64,000 bases of DNA from Zingiber officinale. Lineage: Eukaryota > Streptophyta > Magnoliopsida > Zingiberales > Zingiberaceae. This document shows, piece by piece, positions 21,343-31,703 of the stretch. Where the stretch lies: positions 78,192,688-78,256,687 of the forward strand of contig NC_056000.1 of the NCBI RefSeq assembly GCF_018446385.1. The letters run 5' to 3'. Each line of letters starts with the position of its first letter. Position 1 is the stretch's first letter. Under the pieces are notes generated by a model. It was not told the origin of the DNA and made no database searches. It saw only the letters and a program-made list of their open reading frames with translations. The translations under genes were made by a program, and so were the position numbers.

Positions 21343-22327
21343 TGTTGGGACTTTGACGTCCGCTAGAGGGGGTGAATAGCGTCTCACCCAAATCATCACT
21401 TCCTACACTTATTAGTACACAGCGAAAAACAAAATACAAAGTAACAAGAAGAAAGCTAAATCCTATAAACAATAAACCAAAACAAACCGTAACACAAGGC
21501 GTTTACGTGGTTCGAAGATTAGGGCTCCTACTCCACGATTGTCCGTAAGGTGGACGATCCCGATCCATTGGTGGATTAGTCCCCGGTAAATTCCAGCTAT
21601 CTCAAACCTCCTTGTGGGTGGAGAAACCTCACCACAATTTCAACCAAGCACAGTTGGACACAAGAAAACCTTTGAGCACTTGTTGACTACTAATTAGGGT
21701 TAACCACCACTAATTTCATCAACTTCAGCCAAGCTTCTAATACTTGATTATATAGGCCACGACTTGGAAAATCCCGCCTACCAGTCGACTGCCCACTGTG
21801 GAGATTCGACCATTACAACCCAACGGCTATATACCAGTCGACTGATACTTCCATCAGTCGACTGCTCCATACTAATCAAACGAACAGAAGCATTCTGTTC
21901 GCGTTCAGTCGACTGCCCGGTCGACCGCACCAGTCGACTGCTACATAAACACTACAGTACTGCTACAGCAATTCTCGCCCGACCAACCTAGACCTAGCCT
22001 TCTAACTTCCTCCATCAGCCTTGCGTCCCTCGAATGCCTTCCCATCCTTCATGTCTTGCCTTCTGGAGCTTCCATCGACCTTGTCATTATTGTCGGGTCT
22101 TCCTTTGCCAATAGGTTGCGCCTCCGGGACTTCATCCATTGTCAGTCACACTTGGACTTACGTTGTCAAGACTACATGCTTTGACTTACATTTGCCAAGA
22201 TCACCCTTGGACTTTCCTTGTCGTACCTGTATCCTGCACACTCACAATGCATATCAAATACAACAATAAACCTAACTTAAAGCTTTGCCTAAACATTAAA
22301 ACCTAGGGTACCCAGATTGCTCCAACA
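21343..22327 (-). repeat. 3' LTR of X1 (985 bp)
   Basis: Minus-strand termini TGTTGGAGCAATC and GTCCCAACA. A TATA box (CCTATATAATC, minus, about 21746-21756) lies just downstream of a cluster of the palindrome CAGTCGACTG (about 21781-21945). Confidence 0.88.
21746..21945 (-). promoter_or_regulatory. X-family LTR promoter: CAGTCGACTG palindrome cluster upstream of TATA
   Basis: At least five perfect copies of the palindrome CAGTCGACTG plus one CGGTCGACCG lie within 170 bases directly upstream (minus strand) of the TATA box. The same arrangement, with more mutated copies, is seen in the X1 5' LTR (28340-28550) and the X2 5' LTR (60360-60565). The spacing suggests binding sites for a dimeric factor or a hairpin, but this is inference. 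Confidence 0.6.
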
Positions 22328-23303
22328 ATCTCCCCCTTTTTGATGTTTGACAACCCATTTAAGTTAGGGAAACAATATAGCAATAATAATGCAAATAAAC
22401 ATGCAATCTACACATTCATAAATCATGGAACCTAATCCTAGGCTCCCCCTTCACCTAAGCTCCCCCTTGAGTTAGGATTTCTTGCAAAGGTAAACTTCTC
22501 CCCCTTTGCTAATAAATGAGCAATCACTCCCCCTTCACCTAAACTTCCCCTTGAGCTAGAATTTCTTGCAAAAGTGTGTAGGTTTTCCACTTAAACCTAA
22601 ACTTCTCCCCCTTTGCTATACATCAAAAAGAGCTCCAACAATATCCCAATTATTAGACTCTTTGACCTCTAATGACTATAAACATCATGTATTAATCCCT
22701 CATAAGATTACATACATGTTCACCACTCTTTTGGTCATTTTCTAATGCTGAAAAAATATTTTCAAATCGTATCAGTCAACTGTTATAAGTCTCAGTCAAC
22801 TGCCATCATCAAAATGAGCTTATAGAGACATTTTGTGCTCATGAAAAGTGTTACCAGTCGACTGGTAACTCGTACTCTATGTTGGCAAAAATCAACCTTT
22901 CTGACTCACTTTTATAAATGCGCCAAAAATTCCACAGACCTCCAAAAAATCCAAATTTTGTGGAGAGGTCTATTTTATCCATGTCTACTTGGAAAAAAAT
23001 ATATATATAAATATATTTAGCACAAATCCCCAGATTGACATAAAATTCAAAACTAGCTAAATGGTTCAATTGAACCTTGATCTAAAGTCCTAGTTTTGGC
23101 TTCCTATTGATGTATCTGCCCATACTAAACCATAATGCATCCCTAGAATTAGTTTATATGGAATCTATACATCAAAAACTAATTTTCATGCAATATGAAC
23201 CCAATTCACATTTCAATGCATGAAATACATCCCAATTGTGTCAACCCACTATGTTAGAGACTTAAGTCTGTCTCCTAACCACTTGACACATTTGATAACC
23301 CAT
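22328..23303 (-). other. X1 non-coding internal tail with repeated polypurine tracts
   Basis: Between the end of gag and the 3' LTR. On the minus strand it contains several AAAGGGGGAG-type tracts (22333, 22445, 22498, 22528 and 22610 regions). It also holds palindrome copies of the LTR type (CAGTCAACTG twice near 22775-22800 and CCAGTCGACTGG at 22855-22866). The arm TTTTGATGTTTGAC at 22337-22351 is complementary to a word inside the LTR start. No coding frame. Confidence 0.6.
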
Positions 23304-24899
23304 CTACCATGGGTCCCAAAGGCTCTTCCTAAAATTAGGAATATTAACCTTAGTCACCTCCCTTGGTGACTCATCCATTATGGCTAGACCACTTTGGTGC
23401 ACCTCGGGTGACACTTGACCTACAAAACTCACCTTCTTAACCTTAGATACATTGTCTTTGGTTAATTTCTTCTTATCCTTAACCTTGGACAACTCATCCT
23501 TACCATAATTATAAGTCACCCTAGTATATTCCTTCTTATTGGCCTTAGATGACTTCCCCTTATCCTTGGTCACTCCTCCCTTACCAATGTCATGTGTCAC
23601 CTTAGCACTTGACCTCCTTTTGGTCTTGGAGGGACCCAATTTGATATTTTTGGATCTTTGACCACCCAAATACATGTCAAGTCCTTTAGGTCCAATAATG
23701 AACCTCTCTAGGACTTTCTCCATTTCCTTAAGCTTTGCCTTCAAGGCTTGATTTTCTAATTCTAGGGTTCTGAATCAACATGCCCATCATGGACATTCTT
23801 AAACCTACCCTTCCTTGGCATATGTATCCCCTTCTTGGGATTAATGCCTAGGTTTTCTTCTTCTTGGGATTAATGACTAGGTTTTCCTTTTAGGTCTATC
23901 ATTTGAAAATGATTTCCTAGGGTTATCACCTACATTAACCATATTCCTATCATTATATCTAAAACCATAAGTATGCATGGGCAAATAATTCATATTATTT
24001 CTAACATGCATGGAGATATTTGAATTTGAACTTGAATTCAAGTTAGAGTTTACCTCCCTTACCCTTGAAGCTCTCTTCTTCTCTCACTTCTTTAAGTGCT
24101 CCAATTTCTTGAGCTCTCCTCTTCTTGGGCACTTTGTGTGGTAGTGACCCCACTCACCACATGTGAAGCATCGAATATACTTCTTCTCCTTCTTCTTCCT
24201 ACAACTCACATTAGTTTCTAAATTAACTTTAGTGAGTTTAGAGTTTACTTCCTTTACCTTCTTGAACGAAGGACACCTACTCTTGTAGTGTCCCATCTTA
24301 CCACACTCAAAGCATTTGATGTGGCTCTTCTCGCTCTTCTTGGTAGTTGAGGTTGGGGGTTGAGCTTCCAAGACCTCCTCATCCTTGGATTACTCTTCTT
24401 CTTCTTCACTTGAAGATGTGGATGATTCCACTTCGTCCTCCCTCAAAGATGTGGATGATACCTCCTCATCTTCCTTCTCCTCCTTGGATGTTGAACCCGT
24501 GTCAACATCCGATTGGACCAATGAGTCCTCCTTGAGCTCCTCCTTTTCTTGGATTTGTGTAGGACTCTCATGAAGTGCAATTACCTTTTTTCAAAGGTTA
24601 CTTGCATTCTCGAATTCATCTACATTCAATATCGCATTAGAAGTTAATAAATTAATTAAAATTCTAATTACCTCTTTGTCCATCTCTGATTGCTCCCTTT
24701 GCTCCTCAGTCCAATATCGAGGTCGGAGACGCTTTCCCTTTTTATCCGTTGGAGCTTCAAACGGTTCCTCTAACACAATCCATTGGTTCCAATCCATTTG
24801 GAACCAAGTCTCCAACCGCTTCCTCCAATACTCAAAATCATCTCAATCATATGGAGGAGGGATTCAAATATCCTATCCTAGAGGTCCTTCAAACTCCAT
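23304..24899 (-). pseudogene. Gag of element X1 (two CCHC knuckles), decayed
   Basis: Capsid/nucleocapsid protein of a copia-type (UBN2/gag-polypeptide) element. The start Met at 24899 lies about 50 bases inside the PBS. Seen in order: capsid motif FEYWRK / WFQMDWNQWIV, conserved RPRYWTEEQ, an acidic Ser-Glu region (about 24380-24560), knuckle 1 CFECGKMGHYKSRC, knuckle 2 CFTCGEWGHYHTKC, a basic Asn-rich stretch, a coiled-coil-like LKAKLKEMEKVLERF, and a Lys-rich tail ending at 23304. Several stops and frameshifts (for example near 24820, 24390, 24085 and 23760) interrupt it. Both knuckles keep all Cys and His residues. Confidence 0.75.
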
Positions 24900-24947
24900 C
24901 TTCCTCTAGCGCTTGCTCCCTTGGCGATTAGTTCAACAAGAGCTAAC

Positions 24948-24960
24948 CTGGCTCTGATAC
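24948..24960 (-). other. Primer binding site of X1
   Basis: Minus-strand TGGTATCAGAGCC, complementary to the 3' end of initiator tRNA-Met, four bases inside the 5' LTR. Confidence 0.8.
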
Positions 24961-24964
24961 CACT

Positions 24965-27900
24965 TGTTGGGACCTTGAGGTCCGCTGGGGGGGGGGGGAA
25001 TAGCGTCTCACCCAAATCATCACTTCCTACACTTATTAGTACGCAGTGAAAAATAAAATACAAACTAACAAGAAGAAAGCTAAATCCTATAAAAAATAAG
25101 GAAAGACAATAAACTAAAACAAACTGTAACATAAGGCGTTTACATGGTTCGGAGATTAGGGTTCCTACTGTAAAATACCGGAAATAGACGAATATTAATA
25201 AGGGAATTTTCCGGAATTTTTGGAAATTTTTCGGAGCTCGTACGGACGAGTTAACGGGGATAAAAAAAAACGGGGCCCGGGAAAGACTGTTTAGGCTACC
25301 CCTTTAAGCGAGGAAATGTTTATATTTACATTTCCTTTTCTTTTATTTCTTTTTATTTTCTTTATTCCTCCGTTTCTTTTTCCTCCCCCGAATCTGTGCG
25401 TGCCTCTCCCTCGCGCACCCGAGTCGCCTCGCCCGGCGCCTCTCCAGCGTGCCCTAGCACCGCCGTCGCCGTGCCTTAGCACCGTCGCCGACCCAGCTCC
25501 TCACCTCTTACCGCCGGCCACAGCCCGAGCACCGCCGGCCACCAGATTCGACTTAGCACAGTGTCGACGCCGCTGTGCCCTAGCCACATCACGCCGACGC
25601 CCTCTTCCTCTCGTCTTCTCAGCCGATCGGCGACGCCGCGCCCTAGCCAAAGCTAACCGCCATGGCCGATCACCGACGGCCAGCATCTCAGATACCTGCG
25701 CGCAGCCTTTCTGTGCCCTAGCCCTAGATCTGATTCCCTTCATTCTCCGACCACGCGAGCACTAGGGGATGCAGATCCACCTCAAGCCACTGGATCACCT
25801 TCTTTCGTCCCTTGCAAGCGTTGTGGTCTCAAATTTATCACCGGCAGACATGGGCTTATCTTTGGCACTGCACGCCTTTCTGTTCTCTACACTGATGAGA
25901 ATCGGAATAAGGCTAGGAAGTGAACGCAGGGAGGAAGGAATTTTAAACCTCTGTGGCCAGCTTGTACCACCATCCACCACTTGCGAATTTGGGTAAGTTA
26001 TGCTCTTGATCTCTAATATTTCAAAACCCTAATTGCCTATTGGTTGGATGTATAAGCAACTCCGGGATATGTTTGGTGTCAACAGGATTAAACTGTTGTG
26101 GAGATGAGGAATCTGATCATTTTTCATACACTTAGGTGAGCATGTTCAGTGATTTTCTTTAGATTCCTATTGAGGATGATTTATTCTGTACATATTCTGC
26201 ATAGGTTATTAGATTACATCTGAGTTGATCCAATTGGAAATTTTCATTTGGAACGAGGATTTGAATTGGTTATTAGGAGGATACATTGATGGTAGATCCT
26301 TAAATTTTGTTTCATATCTTGTTCTTGTAGGATTCATGCAGAATGTGATTTAGTTATGTATAACATATGTAATTGATAAGTTACCTATGTGATGTAGGAC
26401 AGTGATTGGGGGATTTGGTTTGGCTAATTAATTTATACGTAATTAGCTAAATATATATATATTATGTTGTTACAGGATGTTGATTCGAGACGATCATCTC
26501 GACCTTGGACTTGACTGGATTGAACCTACTATTTGAGGCGGGTACTTTTGACTTATGTCATTTGATATACATAGTAGTGAATTTAACAAGTTGCATTAAT
26601 TATGTCCTTTATTTGTTTCGGTTAGTCACTACCCAACATCTGATACATGATTGATTGATTGCTTGATTTGCATCCCATGTATACTTTATTTGTTTATACA
26701 TGCTTATAGGGGGTAGTGATATACCATGCTTCACCATGTTCAGGACCTAGGTTTTTATACCTTCTGTGTACCTTTGATTCGATATGATTCGTTGACCTAG
26801 GGTGCACTTTTCTATATATATGGATTAGGTCAGGATGTTTTTATGGTTATTGCCATGCACCATTTGCATGATTGCATGTTGTGCGATAGTCCGCTCCATT
26901 ATTATTGAGCACATCGCCAGTTACATGGATCTACACACACCACCACTCATGGGTTAGTGGTCGATTCAGGCAGAGTGTGTTGCAGCAGGGACTCTGTTAG
27001 GCACCGTTGGTCCGCTCATGGGTAGTGTGACACAACGTGTTATCCGGCAGGGATTCCTCCCCGTTATCGTGTACCGGGAGATGAGAGCATTGCACTCCCC
27101 CATTTATGATTTGGGGTAGGAGGATATGTGTACTCCGACAGCATCCCGTCCACTCGGTCACTCATCAGGAGTAGTGACGACAGAGTGCACGGTTGTCACA
27201 ACCCTACCCACTCGGCCTCACTATTGTGTGAGATGATCGACTGACGTCAGGGGTGACCAGGACGCATCATTGGCATCATATGCATGATGCATTTATTGCT
27301 TGTGTTTGTGTTTGCTGCATTTATATGCTGCATATTGTTTGGATACCTATGTTTGACATGCATACAGGATTTCCCTATCTCTCGGACTGTTTGACCTTAT
27401 ATTCAGGTCCTGGTTAGTACAGTATACTCCTGTTTATTTCAGTTTGCATTTACCTTTATTACATCAGGAGACTGTACGCATGATTAGTGCTAGGTGTTAT
27501 TTCCTTACTTTGTATATCAATTGTACCTGCTGAGTGTTGGACTCACCCCGCCTCCATTGTTGTTATATTTCAGGATGATGCTGTCAGGAGAGAGTTCCAG
27601 TTGCTAGTCCCCTGCAGACCACCAGCTGTAGTTGTCTTTTGGTGTTGTTTTGTTTCTTATTTGACTATGTTTAGCCTTAGTCTTATGTTGGTTTTACTTA
27701 TGGATTTTGTATGGATTCTTATCGTTGATGGTTTTGGTATGGATTCTTATCGTTGATGGTTTTGGTATGATTTGGTTTTATTCTACTACATGCCTGCCTG
27801 GACGGCAGAAGAGGTGAGTTCGTCGGGTTTGAGCATTACGAGTGTAGTGGAGTAGGGTGGATTTGAGTCAGAGTACTATTATTTTTGTTTACTATTATTA

Positions 27901-28583
27901 ACTGCATGGTTGTAACAGCCAGAGGCTGATTAAATTATATTAACTGCGTGGTGTTTGCTTTTATTTATTGTTATGATTCCAGCCGCCTATGGCTGAGGTA
28001 TATGTGTTATGTAGAAGTTTCAGATTGTCCGCCGTACAGGGGAGATGTTACCGAAATTTCTTCGGACAGGGACTCCTCCGGGACGTGACACCTACTCCAC
28101 GGCTGTTCGTAAGGTGGACGATCCCGATCCATCGGTGGATTAGTCCCCGGTAAACTCGGGCTATCTCAAACCTCCTTGTGGGTGAAGAAACCTCACCACA
28201 ACTTCAGCCAATCACACTTGGACACAAGAAAACCTTTGAGCACTTATTGACTACTAATTAGGGTTAACCACTACTAATTTCATCAACTTCAACCAACCTT
28301 CCAATGCTTGGTTATATAGGCCACGAGTTGGAAAATCTCGCCTACCAGTCGACTACCAAAACCATTAGTCGACTGTCCTATGTGGAGATTTGACCGTTAC
28401 AACCCAACGGCTATATACCAATCGACTGATAATTCCATCAGTCGACTACTCCACACTAACCGAACGAACAGAAGCATTCTGTTCGTGCCCAGTCGACTGC
28501 CCGGTCGACCGCACCAGTCGACTAATGAAAACACCAATCGACTGCTATAGTAACGCTACAGTACTGCTATAATAACGTTACAG
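24965..28583 (-). repeat. 5' LTR of X1, interrupted by L1 and truncated
   Basis: LTR sequence at 24965-25168 and 28096-28583 matches the 3' LTR (21343 onward), with solo LTR L1 between the CCTAC duplications. About 290 bp of the U3 end present in the 3' LTR are missing at the right side. Confidence 0.8.
25169..28090 (+). mobile_element. Solo LTR L1 (2922 bp) inside the X1 5' LTR
   Basis: Termini TGTAAAATACCGG and GGGACGTGACA with a perfect duplication CCTAC (25164-25168 and 28091-28095). The interior has a CpG-rich segment (25390-25760) whose Pro- or Arg-rich frames are not genes, and then AT-rich sequence. A near-complete second copy is L2 and a partial third is L3. No PBS, PPT or pol is seen, so it is a recombination-derived solo LTR. 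Probably Ty3/gypsy; orientation is set by convention. Confidence 0.85.
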
Positions 28584-29188
28584 TAAGAAAGCAACAAGTG
28601 TAAATGTATCACATGGCAAAATGAACAATTGTAAACATAAGAAAGTAACAGCATATGCAGGTATAACAATAATAAAAGTGTATGCGCTGATGGTCACTCC
28701 CTCCCACCCCTCTGCACCATGACCTCTGTATGGTCGAGAGACCGAGTCAGTGACAAACTGTTTAATACTCCAGCTACCACTCTTTCGAGTGGGCGAGTGG
28801 ACAATTGCATAGTAGCTAACTAGCTACATCTGCGACGGGGGTTCCTGCTGCTCGCAACTCCAGCTTCCTCTACTCATGAGTGAGCAAGTGGGGGCATGAT
28901 AGGACAAGCGTCATCTGCTTCAGCTACCACTCTCTCGAGTGGCCGAACGTGCGGCTCTGGTCAACGACTCTCTCGACCGCAAGGGAGAATTTGTCGTCAA
29001 CATGCATGCAATGATATGATGCGTAAAATACAACAGTCATCATATACATATAAACAAGAATCAGGTATGCTACATGAAGTCAACATGCTCAATACGGTAC
29101 ATAAATAAACAACAAAGCATACAAAATTGGTATCTAATATTTGCTAAATATCATAGATGACAACAAGAGACTGTATAGATATAGAAAT
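28584..29188 (-). repeat. L3 LTR, middle part
   Basis: Continues L3 on the far side of X1. The reverse strand shows the L-family pattern of GCATGATTGCATG-like and 'cactcg..gagtggtagctgg' sequence that parallels 26860-27300 of L1. It ends abruptly at about 29188 where the 5'-truncated element Y begins. About 1 kb of L3 expected between here and 61036 is absent from the window. Confidence 0.6.
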
Positions 29189-29232
29189 GAAGGGTTGACC
29201 CAAACAGAACCTGATGTTTGGGAGAGAGAAGT

Positions 29233-29700
29233 CTAGTCAGGACTATATGACTAGCAAAAGTAAGTCTTAACCAAATGTTAGGCAAAGTGGAAGTCCCGAT
29301 GAGTGAAGTCGGGCTATAGTGAGTGAAGCTAGGTGGTGGAAGTCCCGGTGAGTGAAGTCGGGCCCTAGTGAGTGAAGCTAGGTGGTGGAAGTCCCGGGGA
29401 GTGAAGTCGGGCCCTAGTGAGTGAAGCTAGGTGGTGGAAGTCCCGGTGAGTGAAGCCGGACCTAGGTGGAGGAAGTTCTGATAAATGAAGCTAGGCAATG
29501 GAAGCCCTAGTGAGTGAAGCTAGACAACCCTAGGAGGTAACCCTAGGTTATACTTGAATTCTGTTAATACTGCTTTTATCTATTGTGCTAACTCAGTGTT
29601 GCAGGGAAGCTCAGCTAGGTTGACGGGCTGACCAAGTAGCTGGCACGAAGTCCAGACGGGTTGAAGGGTTGAACGAACGTCTGGCAGGTAAGTGAAGGTA
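29233..29700 (+). repeat. Hairpin-unit array in the Y 5' LTR
   Basis: About ten short units, many with the loop TGAGTGAAG, each flanked by complementary arms: CCCGA/TCGGG, CCCGG/TCGGG, CCTAG/CTAGG, CTAGTCA/TGACTAG, CAGCTA/TAGCTG, CCAGACG/CGTCTGG. The arms change from unit to unit but mostly stay paired. A related array occupies about 36285-36795 in the 3' LTR. Confidence 0.75.
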
Positions 29701-29939
29701 AGTCACTGGAGGGGAGTTTGATATGAGGACGTGTTCTCGGGAAGGGAACATTAGGCGTTGATCCGACTCTGATTCATTTCGGATATCTAAGTCGAGATTG
29801 TGACTAGATTCTGGTCTCGAGGAGACGGAATCTAATTAATATTTTATTTAATCATAAACTGTGCTAACACTCTGTTTTGCAAGATATATAATTACCTTTG
29901 ACTAATGTTTTCGTGTAAGTAGGAAGCTGTCGGAAAACA

Positions 29940-30090
29940 AGGGCCCGGGCGCCCGGAAGGGATCCGAGCGCCCAGAGGCAATTTTTATCCACAAGCGTCG
30001 TCTCACCATGTGGAGATCCCTGGTTGGCTCGGTTACGTCATATTCAGGGCGCTCGAAGGGATCCAGGCGCCCCGAACCTCCTATATAAGG
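29940..30090 (+). promoter_or_regulatory. Y-family LTR promoter: GC palindromes upstream of TATA
   Basis: GGGCCCGGGCGCCCGG, GAGCGCCC, GGGCGCTCG and AGGCGCCCCG lie in the 130 bases before CCTATATAAGG (30080-30090). The 3' LTR has the same TATA at about 37164-37172 with weaker palindromes (37045-37155). Confidence 0.55.
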
Positions 30091-30782
30091 AGGGTAAAGG
30101 CTAGAGTCACGACAACAACTTACAATCTGCTCTCCTGTGCTCTTGCGACGCTGCGAAAACTCTCCGACAAAGTGCTGCTTCTTTTTTCTGTCTTTTTTAT
30201 TGTCGGTTTTGTTTTCTATACATAATTTCTGTACTTCAATTCTGTAATTATTTTTTGAATTATTAGTGATTGCCCAACGAAAGTACTCAACGAGTGCGGG
30301 CCTTGGAGTAGGAGTCGCCGAAAGCTCCGAACCAAGTCAAACAACTTGTGTTAGCGTTGCTCTGTCTTTTCGTTTATTCCTTCCTGCTGCGTACTCTAAA
30401 TTTTTTTTAATCGCTATTCACCCCCCTCTAGCGAAACTCTCGATCCAACAAGTGGTATCAGAGTCGCTACCGCTCTGAATTGGTGCAACAACTAATCGAG
30501 CAATGGGGGTTATTTTTCAAAGTAAAATAAATATCGTTTGGGTTTAAAAAATATCCTTAAGCCTTTCATTTTTTTCCTTCCAAAATTATTTTTGAAATAT
30601 ACATTTTCATCTTTTCACCATTGGTCGATATTAGCAAAATATCGTATTTTCAAAATTTTGTAATAATATTTTTTTTAATATTTTATTAATAAAAAAACAC
30701 GCATATTTTCCTTATCTCCTGCACTACTAATCCAAGACCAAGTCTTGAGATTCCTTATTTTTTTTGTGCGTGCAAGGTAAAA

Positions 30783-31703
30783 ATGGCCCAACTAGAAAGA
30801 CGGAGCATTCACGAACCACCTCTATATGAGATGTACGAGAGACATGAATTCAATTTGTGGAGGATGCAGATGGAAAGCTTCATCTTCATGAACGACTTTG
30901 ATAGTGGCTTGGCACTGAGAAGATCAACACAAAACTCGAAAGCAAACCAAAAGGTAATAAAGTCAGTTTCAGATTTATTACCTAACAAAGTTAATTGAAG
31001 GATAAGAAAAGTCAAGAATGTCCACGAGTTTTGGACTTGTCTGACCAAGCTTCACGAGGAACCGTTGGAGTTAAACGATCAAGTCACAATCGAATTCGAG
31101 CTCGAATCAAAGTCCGAAACTCCAAAATCATCCTCAGAATCGGACTAAACCAACTTTATGGCTTCAATGGCACAAGAGGAGGTAGGAGGATCTGAATTAG
31201 AATTCAAATCGGAGATGACGATGGACAAGGAGGAGAATTCGAACAAGGATTCTAAAGGTAAAATTGTGAATTCAAAATTTAAATATCATTTAATATGTTT
31301 TGAATGCAATGAAAGAGAACACTACAAAAGTAAGTGCCCCACCTATAAGACTCGAACCACACAACCAGAGGTAAAGGAGAAGCCGACCCCTAAAGTTCAA
31401 AAAGGGAAGGAGCATATCCAATGCTTCAATTGCAAAAAGATGAGTCACTACAAACTTGAATGCCCAGAAAGAAGACCCAAGGATCCAAGGGGAGCAAAGG
31501 TTAGTGAGTTTACTATACATGACAATCCAATCTTTTCCACGTATGTTAGTAAATTAGATAATTATCATTGCTCTAGGTTGGATTTACCTCAACAATTAGA
31601 TGTGCATGCTCAACCAAATAAATTAACAAATAAAAATCTAAGCAATAATTTAGAATGTAATTCTTTAATCTCTTATTCAAGGTTTAGGAAATTAGAAAAA
31701 TAA
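30783..31703 (+). pseudogene. Gag of element Y (two zinc knuckles), decayed
   Basis: Frame starting MAQLERRSIHEPP with capsid-like FNLWRMQMESF, stopped at 30996 and 31146 but otherwise one frame to 31703. Knuckle 1 CFECNEREHYKSKC and knuckle 2 CFNCKKMSHYKLEC keep the C-X2-C-X4-H-X4-C spacing, although the usual Gly before His is lost in both. No protease or RT follows. The protein is shorter than the Z and X Gag proteins and lacks their long basic tail. Confidence 0.7.

Larger units (their letters stand above)
21343..28583 (-). mobile_element. Gag-only LTR retrotransposon X1 (Sirevirus-like, minus strand)
   Basis: LTRs at 21343-22327 (3' LTR, complete) and from 24965 upward (5' LTR, split by solo LTR L1 and truncated near 28583). 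On the minus strand a PBS TGGTATCAGAGCC follows the 5' LTR (24948-24960) and a PPT AAAAAGGGGGAGAT precedes the 3' LTR (about 22328-22341). The 2.6-kb interior carries only a gag frame and a non-coding tail with several more CCCCCTTT/AAAGGGGG tracts (22440-22625). No protease, integrase or RT is seen, so it depended on another element for movement. It is inserted in L3. The right junction (28584-28604) lies in GTAAG/GTAAA-containing sequence that may be the target duplication of GTAAA at 21338-21342. Confidence 0.85.
29189..30450 (+). repeat. 5' LTR of Y (start missing)
   Basis: Matches 36227-37543 from the words GGGTTGACCCAAACAGAACC onward. The array of hairpin-forming units lies at about 29233-29700, the GC-rich palindromic block at 29940-30075, and the TATA box TATATAAGG at 30082-30090. 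It ends GATCCAACA before the PBS. Confidence 0.85.

Noticed and set aside
25316..25765. 149-residue Pro/Arg-rich frame
   Set aside because: It lies in the CpG-rich segment of solo LTR L1, has no domain, and the related L2 sequence does not keep the frame.
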